NCBI RefSeq assembly: GCF_031755915.1
Contig: NC_083387.1
Coordinates: 11,119,001-11,183,000 of the forward strand
Length of the DNA: 64,000 bases
Direction: 5' to 3'
Source of the DNA: Ziziphus jujuba
Taxonomy: Eukaryota > Streptophyta > Magnoliopsida > Rosales > Rhamnaceae
A model generated the notes under the pieces. The model was not told the origin of the DNA. It made no database searches and saw only the letters and a list, made by a program, of their open reading frames with translations. Shown piece by piece: positions 22,133 through 36,411 of the stretch; position 1 is the stretch's first letter; each line of letters begins with the position of its first letter. Made by a program: the position numbers and the translations under genes.

Positions 22133-25100
22133 ATGTTGAGGGATTTCAAATTCTTACGCCGGAATTCCGGAAAGAACGAAGAAGCCGAGAATGTGCCTGT
22201 AGACGGCAAGGAATCGTCGGTGGCGATACGAATCTCCACCGACTCATCGAGGCCTCCTCTGAATGCAATCCAAGAGACTGCTGAAAATCCCAAGCCAGAA
22301 CAAGAAGTGGGTACTCGGAGTAAGGCCGATAGAACCCCATCTAAGGCCAAGGCCAGAGTTGCAGATCCCACATTGCCTCTTCGCACACCGGACAAGTATG
22401 GAGCTGGGTTTTCGACAAGAGGTCGATTTGGTTGGGCACAGAAGCATGAACCCAGTTCTGTTTCCAGTGATTTGCGTGACGATGCGAGCAATCACTCTGC
22501 CCAAGTGAGCAGAGGAGCTGGAAATTTTAATGGGAGTTCTACAAGCTTGACGCCTCGGGCAACAACGAGAACGGTTGGGAGACCAGCGTTGAGCTATTCA
22601 GAAAGCAATTCGACGCAAAGCACGCCCACCAAGAGCGTCTCTAAGCCTCCAAATACTGGTCTTCGTAATAAGGTCGATGGAAGTGCTGGCACTAGAACTG
22701 GGAATTTCGCTGCACTCTATAGAGGGATTCCGATTTCTGGTGGACCACCTACTGTGGTTAATACAGTCAAAGTCCCTCACTTCGATCTCAAGGAAGATCC
22801 ATCTTTCTGGATGGATCATAATGTACAGGTAATCTTTAGTAATTTTGATGTTTTCTATGCAAATTTAAGTAATTCATGGCTAATTATGGTTGTGGGATTG
22901 TTAATCTTGCTAGGTTCTTATACGTGTACGTCCTCTCAATAGCATGGAGCGGAGCACTCACGGTTACAATAGGTGCTTGAAACAAGAAAGTGCTCAGAAT
23001 ATTACATGGATTGGGCAACCAGAAACTCGTTTCACATTTGATCATGTAGCCTGTGAAACTGTAGACCAGGTCTATTACCATCCAAAATTTTATTATTATT
23101 ATTATTATTATTATTTTATTTTTTTATTTTCCTTCTTTAGCCAATTAATTTATTTTAAATTTGTGGGTTTTGCAGGAAATGCTTTTCAGAATGACTGGTC
23201 TGCCAATGGTGGAAAATTGCCTGTCAGGTTACAATAGCTGTATGTTTGCCTATGGTCAGGTATGGAGTGGGGTTTTAGCAGTTTTACAGTTGATAATTCA
23301 CATAATACTACTATTGTATATTAGATACTTCTATGCCGTGCTGTGATGCTAGCATTTTTCCCTTCTGTTGATACAATAAGATATTGTGTAGAAAATACTG
23401 ATATTGCTTTCTGACCCAAATGGATGCTGAATGCTGTACTTACAACCATAGAACGTCGAGCATATGACCCTTACTTTACCGTTAAAACTGGTTGCGTATC
23501 TGCACTTTAATCTTATGGTTCATCTTTATAAATATGGTGGAAGTCTAAATGTCTAAACTTTACTATCTTATCTAGCACTTATATTATTGAGGCAAAATCC
23601 TCACAGTATTATCCATGTTTAGGCAATCTCTTTTGTTTTTCATCATGAGCAAAGTATTTATCAATAATGAAATATATGGACTTACGGATTACACTTAACG
23701 AATTTGTATGTTGCAGCATAATTTATAATTCTTTAAACTGAATGATGTTTGTTGTTCAGTAGTCACAAGTTAAGGTAACAATATTCCATATAATTTATTC
23801 CTTCTAAATTTTTGTTTTTAAGAGCGTTTTGAATTTGTAGACTGGAAGTGGGAAGACATACACAATGCTTGGGGAGATTGAAAATTTAGAAGTCATGCCC
23901 AGTCCACATCGTGGAATGACTCCACGCATATTTGAATTTTTGTTTGCAAGGATCCAAGCGGTAATTTCTGTTACTTTTGGCTAGTTCACTTTTATATGCG
24001 TTAGCATGTGTATAGTGGTTGTATGTGGTTCTTATCTAGCTTTCAATTTACAGGAAGAGGAAATTCGAAGGGACGAGAAATTAAAGTACAATTGCAAATG
24101 CTCCTTCCTAGAGATCTATAATGAACAGATTACGGATCTCCTTGATCCTTCATCTACCAATTTGCTTGTAAGTTTGGTTACTTTGTAAGTGCATTGTCTT
24201 TCAATCAATAAGTGATCATCATTATTTTATATCTTACCGGTTACTACTTTATATTTTTCAGCTACGAGAGGATGCTAAGAAGGGTGTCTATGTGGAAAAT
24301 CTCTCTGAATTTGAAGTTCAGACAGTGGGGGATATCATAAGCCTTCTAACCCAGGTTACAAATTTTTCATCATTATCCTTTCTAATTTGAGGCATTAGGA
24401 TCTTTCTCACCCTCTATCCTTCTCTCGACATTATGTTCAAATTTCCATATAGGGTTCTTCAAATAGGAAAGTTGCAGCAACAAATATGAATAGAGAGAGC
24501 AGCCGTTCCCATAGTGTATTTACTTGCGTAATTGAGAGTAAATGGGAAAAAGATTCCACAACTAACCTACGATTTGCTAGATTAAACCTCGTTGATCTGG
24601 CTGGTTCAGAAAGGCTAGTCATCTACCCTAAACTTGTTGAATTGTGTATACATCTATTGAGATATTTGTTTCTTGTTATCCTTACTGATCAAATGATTGT
24701 CCATTATAGGCAAAAAACTTCAGGAGCTGAGGGTGAGCGTTTAAAGGAAGCTGCAAATATTAATAAATCATTGTCTACATTGGGGTACTTCTTCACTTTT
24801 TCAACTATTACCTTAATTTCTATGACTTATTTATATAGTTTTGGACTTAACCATTTGTAAAGTTAGTGTATTAAAATTGGATTTATGCATTGGCAGTCAT
24901 GTGATTATGGTTCTATTGGATGTGGCACATGGGAAGCCAAGACACGTTCCATATAGAGACTCAAGGCTAACCTTCCTTTTACAGGTTAATTATAGTTCCT
25001 TTTCCACTGTCTTTTATCATACCTTTGCATCTTTTCATCATGACTGTAATCTTGGCACTTTAAAAATACAATGTAGGACTCACTAGGTGGGAACTCAAAA

Positions 25101-28100
25101 ACAATGATTATAGCAAATGTCAGCCCTTCTATAAGGTTAGTTTAATGACTGTAACTCCTTTAACATTATATCACTTTATATCAAACTCAACAATATAATG
25201 AACCATCGTTATTCTTTTTCTCTTTTATTTTTGTTTTTTTCAAAAACCATTTTTCAGCTGTGCAGCTGAAACACTGAACACCCTCAAGTTTGCTCAACGA
25301 GCAAAAATGATCCAAAACAATGTAAGCTCTCTTTTATGATCCGAGCAGTACGATTGGATTTCTGCTTTAATTAATATGATTGGATTTCTGCTATAATCAA
25401 TCTTCTGGGCTCATTCTTTCCTTTATTTTTTTTATCTTTTTTATTTTTAATTATCTTTCATTGCACAGGCTGTGGTGAATGAAGATTCTACTGGTGATGT
25501 CATTGCCTTACAACATCAAATATGGCTCCTAAAGGTGGTGCAATTTTTTTCCCTCTACAGTATATGTTCTGTTTTGTATGAAATGATCTATATTCAAAGC
25601 TGACTTTTGGAACAGGAGGAACTTTCTATTCTTAAACGTCAGAATGTCTCTCGGTCTTTATCATTTGATTTGATGGCTGGTGAAGATATGAGACAAGTAC
25701 AAGAAAATGGTCTTACAGAATATGTATGTGAAATGGAGATAGATAATGATGACAATTCACTCAAAAATGAATCAAAAGGCACCGTGAGAATGTCTAACAA
25801 ACAGGTATACTACATGTTATACCCTTTTCAACTTTACAGATAAGCTGAAGTATTTGATTTGCTTACTTTACCAATTATAACATTTAGTTGAAAATGATGG
25901 TACAGTTAAAATCTTTGGAGACAACACTTGCTGGTGCATTGAGGAGGGAGCAGATGGCAGAAACCTCTATCAAGCAACTTGAAGCTGAAATAGAGCAGTT
26001 GAATCGCCTGGTATTTTGTTTTTAGTGTTTTCTTTTGCCTTTCAGAATTGTCGTTTGCATTGTGGCTTAATTGCCTGGCATTCATTACTTCTCAGGTACG
26101 TCAAAGAGAGGAAGACACCAGGTGCACCAAAATGATGCTGAGGTTTCGAGAAGACAAAATTCAGAGAATGGAATCAGTTATTAATGGCTCCATTCCTGCT
26201 GAAACTTATCTACTAGAAGAGAACAAATCATTGTCAGAAGAGATTCAGCTGCTTCAAGTTAAACTGGATAGAAATCCTGAAGTAACTCGCTTTGCATTGG
26301 AGAATATAAGGCTTTTAGACCAACTTCGAAGGTAGTTTCTGCAGAAATCATTCAACTCGAATTTGTTCTATCTGTTTTACTTCTCTACATTTTTGCATTT
26401 GTAGATATCAAGAATTCTATGAAGAAGGTGAGAGAGAGATACTTTTGTCTGAAGTGTCTACACTGCGAGATCAGGTGTTCACATAATCTAAACGAGATGA
26501 ATTTGGTTTTCAACTGGGTTGAATTTAAGACCATGTATAACCAAAAAAGAAATTACCTTTTCTCTGCAGCTGCATCACTTTCTTGATGGAAACTCTAAAC
26601 AGCAAAGTAATCCAAACTCCATTCTGGAACCTCAGGTTGGTTTTATAACCTCTTTAGCATTTCAAGTTTTTCCTTCATTCTGGGAATATTTTCTTTAACT
26701 TTTTGATGTATTTTGCTGTATGAAAAGCTTCCAAGGAACCTTAATTTTGTATGCTTATTTCTTCTTTATTCTCAGAAATTTTCTTCTCCATTGACACAGG
26801 AAACCGTGTGCATCAGCAGGGAAAATAATTCTCTCCATTTGGAGGTGCACTTAGTCCTCTTTCTCTAAGCATATTATTTCTACCACCTTAAATACTTACG
26901 TTCACTTTTCATTGATCCAGTCACAAAAAACTCTCATGGAGTTAGAGGAATGCAGGCAAAACTTAAACTCTTGTTTGGATGAAAATGCAAAACTTAATAG
27001 GTGAGATTATTCAGTACACTGAAGTTTCAGTTGGTCTCCCAGTTTTAAGTTTCAGTTAGCTTTATATAAATTTGCTAGGAATCCTTAATTGTTAAGGTAG
27101 TTATGTAAAAGATAGAGACAGAAAAATGTGAAGAATGGGATATTTTATTATGCTTCTGTACATTAGATTTTATAGCCTTCTCTAGGATACAAAATTGGTA
27201 ACAAATCTCCTTAATTAAAAAAGGAAAAAAATAAAACTGATTCCTAAATATCTGTACAGCTCATAAATTTCTGAACTACCTAAAACTAAGACATAATCGA
27301 ATACATAGGAACTAAGAAATTACATAGGTACAGAATCTTCCAACATTATGCTTATTTCTTATGTGGTATTTAATTCTCCACTAACTGTGCAGGGAGTTAG
27401 AAGATTTACGCACGATGTTAAACAATCTCAAATCTTCAACCCTTGATCAAGAAGATAGTGTAAAGACTGTAGAGGTATTCTGGTTTTCTAAATGATTTTT
27501 TCAGCATAAGGGATCAATTCTTATCAGCCTCACTGTAGGGTGGTCTATATTGATTGGTAGATTTTATTGCCAGGCTTATTTGTTGCCATATTTGTTTGTT
27601 GTTTGTCTTACTCACCTTTTAAGAAGTTAGTTTTGCCTTCTTTATATCCAAATTTACTAATGGGAAGAAACATTAATTTTAGGATTTAATGAAGGATCCA
27701 CCTTTTCATGTTCAGGTGCAAAACGCAGTTCAAACTAAGGAGATTGAACGGAAACATGAAGCAATGATGATTAAAAATGCAGAAGAAAATTTGAATTTGC
27801 AGTTGGAATTGGATATACTAAAGATGATTCTCAAAGAAGAGAGATCATCTAGTGGCAAAATGGAGGAAAGACTTATGTGCCTAAACAGAGATCTTGAGCA
27901 AGCAAAAGAAGAAATTTTGTTGATAAGTAAACAGTACGAAGATGCAAAGAGTGAACTGAAAGCAGCAAAGTCTGTAATTGAAGCTATAGAGTCCCAGCAG
28001 ATTCTGTCAATCAATGAGATGGAGGAACTCAGGAGCAGTAACACCCATCATGTGCAACTTTTGCAGAAACAGGAAGTTGAAATCTTGTCCTTGAAAGAAC

Positions 28101-31100
28101 AACTTGCTTTAAAAGAATTAAGAGATCTCTCACCTTCCAACTGTTCTGAGAATGACATCTCTCTGTTACAGTCAAAAGTGAAGAGGATGCAACATTCCCT
28201 TGAAAAGGCCAAGAGATTAAACACATGGTACCAAAGTGATCGTGAATTTCAGGTCTCCAATGATGAAGAAATGGATGAGGTTTGCAGGCAGGCTGAAGCT
28301 GAAACAGCTGAGGTGATTGTCTGTATGCAGGAAGAGTTGGCCATACTTCAGCAGCAAGTGCAAGATAGTCATCTGAAAGAACTAGAGATGAACAAGAATG
28401 TAATGTTTATGAAAACCGAATTGAAGGAGGTTCAGGAAAAAGTATACTTCTTGACCAAAGATAATGAAAGTTTAAGCGAGAAGCTTGAGGAGAAAGATGA
28501 AGAACTAAGAATCTTATCTGAAGAATGGGAACTATTGACCAGTGAGCTTGAGGAAGTTCTCTCTGATGGATGTGAGATGCTGACTAATGCATCTGATCAA
28601 CTTTCCCTTATATCTAGCTCCTTTCCACAAAAGAGGATATGGATTTCTGAACATGTTGGCAGGATGGTAAGAACCATCTCCGAAAAGGAATTATTAATTG
28701 AAGAACTGAGAAAATGTTTAGAGGATGCAAACAACAAGAGAAGTGATGTAGAGTGCATGCTGAAGTCATTGAGAGGAGCAGCAATGGTTATTACTGAAGC
28801 TCACCAGCAGGAATGCAATGAAAAGGAGAAACAAATCCTGCAATTGACATCGCAGTTGACTGCAAAGGCATCTACCACAGCAAAGCTGGAGGACCGAGTC
28901 AAATTGCTGGAAGATCAGGTCAGAAGAACATCAGATTGTGCAACAGTTGCTTTTGTCGTTGTGAATAGATTATCAGAAGTGAATCACAATAACCTTGAAG
29001 CATTAGAGCATAAGAATATCCAACTTTGTGAAGCAGCTGAAATTAGCTTGAGGAAAGATGCCCTTCTCAATGAAAAGGATGCTGTAGTAGAAGAAGCAGA
29101 GAACCAGATCCAGTCTCTCAGAGCAGAACTAACAAAGTTGGAGGGTATCTGTGTTGATCTAAGACAAAAACTTTCTAAGGAGCAGGAACATGCTTATGCT
29201 AGGAAACAAATGCTTGAAGATGTCAAAGAGAAAAACATTCTAATGGCAAGGGAAAAGCTAGCTGAGCTAAGAACTGGTGTCTCCAGTCTTAAGTCATGCA
29301 TGAGTACATACGTGGAATGTTATAGAAGTCCTGAAAAGAATAGTTCAGAAGAAGTTTGTGCATCTACCGAAGGAGAAGAAGAAGGCCGGGTAAGTTAACG
29401 TTTTGCTTTCTCCTATCTTAGAGCATGAGGTTGACATCTATGTGATAGATGGGGTCCTTCACAAGAGTGTATCATTTAATTGTTGCTATAATTGCAGATA
29501 GCCATTGGAACATGTCAAAGCAACAATGTAGATGACAGATTTGTTGAGGACTCGAGAACAGACATGGCCAACTGTTCTCTTAAAGTGGGTAAAGGGGTAA
29601 CTAACTATTCATCTGATCAGGAAAATTTGAAGTCCAGAATACCTTGTGAGAATGTTCATGAGAGAGATGTTATGATTATACTTCTGAAAAAGGAAATAGA
29701 ATCTGCTCTCAAAAGTTTGAAAGAGGTTCAGGCTGAGATGGAAAAACTACATGAAGAAAAGAAAGAGATGTGGAAGTCTGAGCAACAGAGTCAGAAAAGC
29801 ATAAAATCTTTTACAACTCAGGCACTGAAACTGCAAGCAACCATGAATGACTTTGAAAATCAATCTAAGCTCAAGATGGAAGCTTTGAGTCAAAAGTTAC
29901 AGGCATTTGAAAGTATTGTGCTAGAAGCTGGCTCTCATTGGTACCACACAAAAGAGGTAGATCCTTTGGATATTCAGAAACTTATGCTATTTTTGTTCAT
30001 GGAAACTTCTATTATCTTCTTTTGATTGTGTTACCAGGAACAACCCACCATATGATATCCTTTTACACCATGTCGAAACTTTTCTGTTTCTTCCGTTAAC
30101 TGTAATGAGGATAGTAATGATAAAATTAATAGTTAAAAAAAATTTCAGAGATAAATGATTCTGTAGACTTTAGTCATATACATTCATTTTTATTTTTAGC
30201 TGTTCTATCCTTCTCTTTGTGTATTTATTTTTCTTTCTGCAAATGGAGATTATAAAATACTGCCCCATTTGTTTTGTATATAGTTTTCAGCTCATCATGA
30301 CTTCATTGCATATTTTTCCTAATATCTTCTTTTCACTTTGCAGTTGGTTGAACTAGAACTTGATGATGGAAAGTTGGTTGCAGCCCAGAAAACTGCAGAA
30401 GTTGCTTGCATTCTTTCTAAATTTGAAGAAGCCCAAGATACCATGAAGGAAGCAGATATTATGATTAATGGACTGATGATAGCCAATGAAACGATGAAGC
30501 TTGAAGTAGGAAATCTGCAGAAAATGTATGCCATCTCAATCAATGACAAGGATACATTAATGAATGAGGTCCAGAGCTTGCAATCCAGCAATCATCTAAA
30601 GAACCAACAAATTGAACACCTTGCATCTGACCTAATGGAAACAAAGACTTTGGTTGCAGAGTTAGAGGGTATGATTGCAGAAATCCAAACCTCTTCCACA
30701 GAAAGTTTCAAGTTATTAGCCTCTGACTTCCACAGCATGAAATCTCTATTTTTTGAATCCTCAAAGCAAGTCCAATCGTGGCTTGAGGATGTCTGGTCTG
30801 ACATAATTGTGAAGGACTGTGCTGTGTCAGTTCTACATCTCTGTCACATGGGAATTCTGTTGGAAACAGTGATGGGACTGAATGCAGAGAATGGACTGCT
30901 TCAACATGGCCTGTGTGAATCAAATTCTCTCATAGCTGATTTGAAGCAACATAATACTAAATCAAGAAGAGAGCTTGAGATGTGTAGAGTCATTAAGGGG
31001 AAATTATTGGCTGACATTAAGAACAGTTTTGATCGCATTTCCAAGAAAGAAGAGGAAAATCAAGAGCTCAGTTTCAAGCTAACCACTTTTGAGAAAAAGA

Positions 31101-34100
31101 TATCAGATTTACAGCTTCAAGAGGAGTTGATGCTGCAGAGGTCTGATTATATGGGATCTCAGCTTGCTATATTGATGAAAGAGCTGGACTTCAGTAACAC
31201 AACTTTTGTGCAATCCCTTTTGGATGAAGAAAAAATGCTAAAATTTAAGGAGAATGTCCTCGAATCTCAAGCTGAGAGCTTCATGATAGATTGGTGCTTG
31301 AAAGACTTTGAGTCACTTATCTTGGCATCAAAATTAGAAGAGATGGCTTTGCACAAAGCTGAAATAGAGAGAGAGCATATAAGCTGTTGTGCATCTCTTG
31401 AAAAGTTAAAAGAAGAAATGATTCTTTTCAAGGTAGATGCAGGATTGAAAGAACAATTCTTAGCTGATGAGGAAGATGAGGTTGGTTGCCAAATTTCTGT
31501 CCTTGGTCAGAAGAACCAAAAGCTGCAGAAGGAAATGTGCAAGCTGGAAAGCTTGTTAAAAAATGAGCTGGACACGAAAAAGGAGGAGCTAAGCCAAATG
31601 ATCAAATTAGAGAAGGAAAATGAGTCGCTGAGGATTGAGATCAGTAAGTTAAAGACAGAAAACAGCTTAGTTATCGAACATTTGGAGGAGAAGAATTCTG
31701 ATATAAGTGTTTTTGAGAAAGAAAATCACCGCTTACAAGAAGCAATTTTGTCTGTGGAGACTCGTGTTGCCGGTCTGCAGATGGATTTAGAGGTAAAAAG
31801 TTCAGACATGCATAAAATCAAAGGATCACAAGCTGCTGCGGTGGAAAGAGTGTACTTGAAATGCCAGGATTTGCAAACCTACAGCAATAATATTGATACA
31901 TTGATGAATGGTACAAATAATCTTCTGAATGAACAGTACTTTATGATTGTCGAGAATGCATTGGTAGAAATAAGTAAACTTACAGAGAGGACGTCTAAAT
32001 TCACAGAGGAGCTTGAGTACCTGGAGTGCCATGCTAAAGAGCTGGTATCTGAAAATTTGTCTCTTCAGACTGAGCTACTGAGGAAGGATGATGTTCTGAA
32101 AGGTTTGTTATTTGATCTAAGCTTGTTGCAGGAGTCTGCAGCTAACACAAAAGATCAAAAAGATGAAATTGAAGGAATGATAGCTTCTTTGGAGGCTTTA
32201 GAAGATGAGCTTTCAGTGAAATCGGGTGAGCTTGATGAGGTCGTTGCTAGAAGGCAAATGCTTGAAGCTGAGTTGCAGGATAAAACAGAGATGATCTCTG
32301 CTCTTGAATTGACTATCTCGAAGGAACGTGAGTACCAAGAATTGCTTGCCATTGAAAATTCAATGTTCAGAGGTCAAATTGAAGATGCCTTGGCAGCAAA
32401 AAGCTTAGTTGAAGATGAGTTGACAGAAAGAAAGAAGATAAACGAGAGCTTAGAATTGGAACTCTTGGAAATGAGCAATGCTCTTGGCATAATGACCGAC
32501 TCCATTGAATCCCTGAAATTTGTTCTAAATGAACTTTCTAGTGAGAGGGATCATCTTCAAACTGAGATGCTTAGTTTAAAGGAAAAGCTTGAAAGGGAAG
32601 AGGCACGTGCTGAAGAAAATGAAGCAATTGCAAAGGAAGCTCAAAAGGTAGAATCTTAGTTTAACCCAAGCCATAAAACACTAGATCTTTAATTTGATTT
32701 TCTTCATGTTCTGAATTCTAGTTTGTTACATCTATATCAGACGGCTGAATCAAGAAAGATCTATGCCGAAGACAAGGAGGCAGAGGTGAAACTATTAGAG
32801 AGGTCTGTTGAAGAGCTAGAATATACTGTAAATGTACTGGAAAACAAGGTTGGTTTTAAATCTTTTTTAACTATTGTACCACTCATTCCACATAACTTTT
32901 TACCAATGTTCACCCATGTCTTGTGAAACTCCATCTTTTTAGGTTGATATTGTTAAGGGGGAAGCAGAACGTCAACGGTTACAGAGAGAAGATCTTGAAT
33001 TGGAACTTCAAAGTGTAGAACATCAGCTACAGAATGTTAAAAATGCTGATGCTGACATTAAAAGGTTTAGAGCTGTTCCTTCTATCAAATATGCTTGATT
33101 AAAAAGACATATTTTTTTCTTTCTACATAGATTACTTAATTGTTTCTGTGAATTGACTTGCGAACTTCTCCTATAGGCATTTAGATGAGAAAGAGAAAAG
33201 CCTTCAAGAAGCCCTAAAGCATGTTCAAATTCTTGAGAGGGATATAACTGAAAAGGATACTGAGGTGTGAAGTTCATTGCTGTATCTTAGTACAGAGTTG
33301 CTTTTAAATTTGTCATAAGCTTGCTACAGGATTCCTCATTTTCTCAAATCACTTTGAAACCAATGATTTAAATGTGATTTCAACATCTGATTATCATGGT
33401 TTTCTTTTAAAAAATAGATTGCCCAATTCAAAACACATATCTCTGAGCTAAATCTTCATGCAGAAGCACAGGCTTCTGACTACAAGCAGAAGGTATACCA
33501 TCAGTTAGCAATTGATTGCATTTCATTACTCCAAACAAAATATGATAGTTTATTCCCCAATTTTTTCCTCCTACCAAACTTCTAAAATTAATTAAAATGC
33601 AAAACCTGGAAACAGTTTAAGGCATTGGAGGTAATGGCTGAGCAAGTCAGACCTGAAGGTCATTCCAGCCATGTCATAAATTCTTCTTCAAACAAGTCGG
33701 AGAAATATGCCACCAAATCTAGGGGTTCTGGTTCTCCTTTTAAATGCATTGGCTTAGGCTTGGCACAGCAAATAAAATCTGAAAGGGATGAAGAGCTTAC
33801 TGCTGCCAGGCTGCGTATTGAAGAGCTTGAATCCTTATCTGTCACCAGACAGAAAGAGGTAGGTGTTGCTGCCCCAAATTGGTTGCCACAATTTGTGATT
33901 GACGATTTACATATGCTCATTCTGTTCTATAATTTGTTAACATTTTTCAATAATATTCAAGGGGTCTTTTCATGATGCAGATATTTGCACTCAATGCCAA
34001 ACTAGCTGCTGCTGAAAGCATGACACATGATGTTATTCGGGATTTACTGGGAGTCAAGTTAGATATGACCACCTTTGTGGTAAATTATATAGCTTGACTA

Positions 34101-36004
34101 TTGATCTACATATATGTCAATAGTGTGCCATCTTGCATAATATATGTTAAGATCAAAGATTACTATAATATCTTTCCTTCTTAAGAAACCATGCATTCAA
34201 ATATGACTTATGGAAGTTAAGTTGTCGGTGAATAACATTCCTGGAAGTTGTCGGTGAATAACATTCCTTCTTTTCAGATAATCGTTCATCTTTAATGCAT
34301 TACATTTCTTTAAGGTACAGAGACATTTAGCAAAACTAAATTAAGATAAAGGACTAAAAAATTGCTCATTTTCCACAGAGGGTTTATGCTTGAATGTCCA
34401 AATAAGCTCATCTCACTTTACTTGTATTTGTTAATGATAGTCACTGTTGGATAATCACCAAGTACAGAAGATTACCGAGAAAGCTCGACTTCATAATCTG
34501 GAATCTCAAGAAAAGGTATTCTCAGCATTAATCATACTGAAATTAGGTTGCATATCTCGATGTATTTTGTTATCTTAAATTTTGTTCTACATTCAGGGGC
34601 AGGAGGTTATGAATGTGAGAAAACGGCTAAATGAATTCGTTGAGGAGAGACAAGGGTAGGCAACCATTTACTTTGAAACTAACATGTCCCTTATCAGTAA
34701 CTCAGTTTTCCCGTTTTCCTAAGTTTCTTTAACCCTTATATTCCAGATGGCTAGAAGAAATTGATCGAAAACAGGCAGAACTTGTGGCTCTGCAAGTTGC
34801 TTTGGAAAAGCTTCGGCAGCGTGATGAGTTACTTAAAACTGAAAATGAGATGTTAAAGGTTAATATAAGAATTTAAGCTTTGGAAATATTGGTCCTCATC
34901 TAAACATATTTGTTTCTGTCTCCGTACATAGATATGTATATATGTGTGTTTTTACTTTATGGTAAGCATTACTTTATTTGCAGGTGGAGAATGTAAATCA
35001 TAAGAAGAAGGTGATGGAGCTTGAAGAAGAAGTAAATAAACTGTCAGGCCAACAAAATCTTCAACAGCGCATTCATCACCATGCCAAAATCAAGGTAAGA
35101 TAATCTGAAAACATTATTATACTCTTTCCTAATAATTCTATGCTTTCCATTTCTCTTCCAAATCAATGTTAAAGAGTGATTTTCTAACACTGCATCAGGA
35201 AGAAAACAACATGCTGAAAATTCGTAATGAAGATCTTAGCACTAAGCTGAGGAGGACAGAGAACATTCTTTCACGGGTCAAGGATGAGCTCGCTTCCTTC
35301 CGAGTCTCCAATGGGAGGAATCCTTATATTGATTTTGATGAAGAGAAACGGTTGAGTGCCAAACTGAAGGTCAGTAGGGGGAAAGATAGATATGATGATG
35401 CTCAAATATAGATATAGTTAGATTTTGATTGCTTACAATGAAATGAAACTGTCACAGGAAAGTGAGGAGGAGAAAATGCAATTAGCACAGAAGTTATTGG
35501 GACTTTGTACTAGTGTTTTGAAGGTAGGTGAAAAGATGGCAAGCCAGTTTAATCAATCTGTTCCTTCTCAGAATGCAAAAGCTAAAACAAGAATTATATG
35601 GGCTAAGGGTTTGAAATTTTTATGTGCCTCATTTTCTTCAGGCAGCTGGAATTACAAAGCCTGTATCCAATATAAATCCCTCTGTTGCTGAAGAAGCACT
35701 TGAGCAAATCAAGAATAAATTTACTTCAATGGAAAGAGAAATGCAAGATTTGAAGTTCAAGGTAAATATATGATTAATTTATTCCTTGCCATTTTTTTTC
35801 CTTTAGTTTTACATTGAATAAAATTGCCTTTTTTTCCCCCCCTTTTTCTTTTACCTCACTCTGCAGAACAAAATTGCAAGTGAAAGAATTCGATTGTCCG
35901 AGCTCAAGCCACAATCTTCACCAATAAGCTCCAGGGCAGATGATAATTCTCAAACAGCAAAGAGGGTGTCCCAACCTCCATACTTTTCTGCTTTAGATCG
36001 TTGA
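22133..36004 (+). CDS. POK2: Kinesin-12, phragmoplast-orienting class (KIN12D/POK2-like)
   Basis: Joining 37 exons gives an uninterrupted 2909-residue protein. Exon ends: 22133-22828, 22914-23069, 23176-23259, 23841-23960, 24054-24167, 24262-24354, 24453-24613, 24710-24784, 24897-24984, 25077-25135, 25258-25321, 25469-25534, 25616-25804, 25906-26010, 26096-26331, 26405-26474, 26570-26635, 26776-26844, 26921-27000, 27393-27474, 27683-29389, 29498-29956, 30344-32647, 32741-32848, 32943-33064, 33177-33264, 33418-33492, 33616-33858, 33981-34079, 34441-34515, 34597-34655, 34747-34858, 34984-35094, 35199-35369, 35458-35523, 35642-35761, 35867-36004. Residues 1-225 are a Ser/Pro-rich head. The motor (about 228-570) has [16 protein letters not shown] near 437 and LVDLAGSER near 467. 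The remaining ~2300 residues are coiled coil. POK kinesins sit at the division site and steer the expanding cell plate. Length matches KIN12D rather than the shorter KIN12A/B. Confidence 0.88.
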
Positions 36005-36377
36005 TTATCATCATGGTGTTAATTAGAGTGTGTTAACTTTTGCTAACGCATTCATTAACTAATTAATTTATTAATTAATTTCCCTACATTTTATAGGCTT
36101 TCAATGTGTAAATAATTATTATTATTATTATTTTTTTGTGCTTATGTAAATGTTACAATTTTCAACCATGAATGTAAATTAACAAGTTTAGCATTTGCCA
36201 TATTGACACGTTATTTTCATGTTCATATATTCAAATTAACAAAGTATTTGTTTTGTTATGATAAAAAAAACAAAAACTAAAACAAAGCATTTGTTGCTAT
36301 CTTTATCTAGAAATAAACCTTATTACTCTCTTTTATAAAGAGAAATCAAAATATTAACTAATTCTTGTCAAAAAAGA

Positions 36378-36411
<34 letters not shown>

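Noticed and set aside
21988..22819. Several antisense and alternative-frame ORFs over kinesin exon 1
   Set aside because: They overlap a conserved kinesin-12 head exon that joins perfectly to the motor; shadows of that exon.
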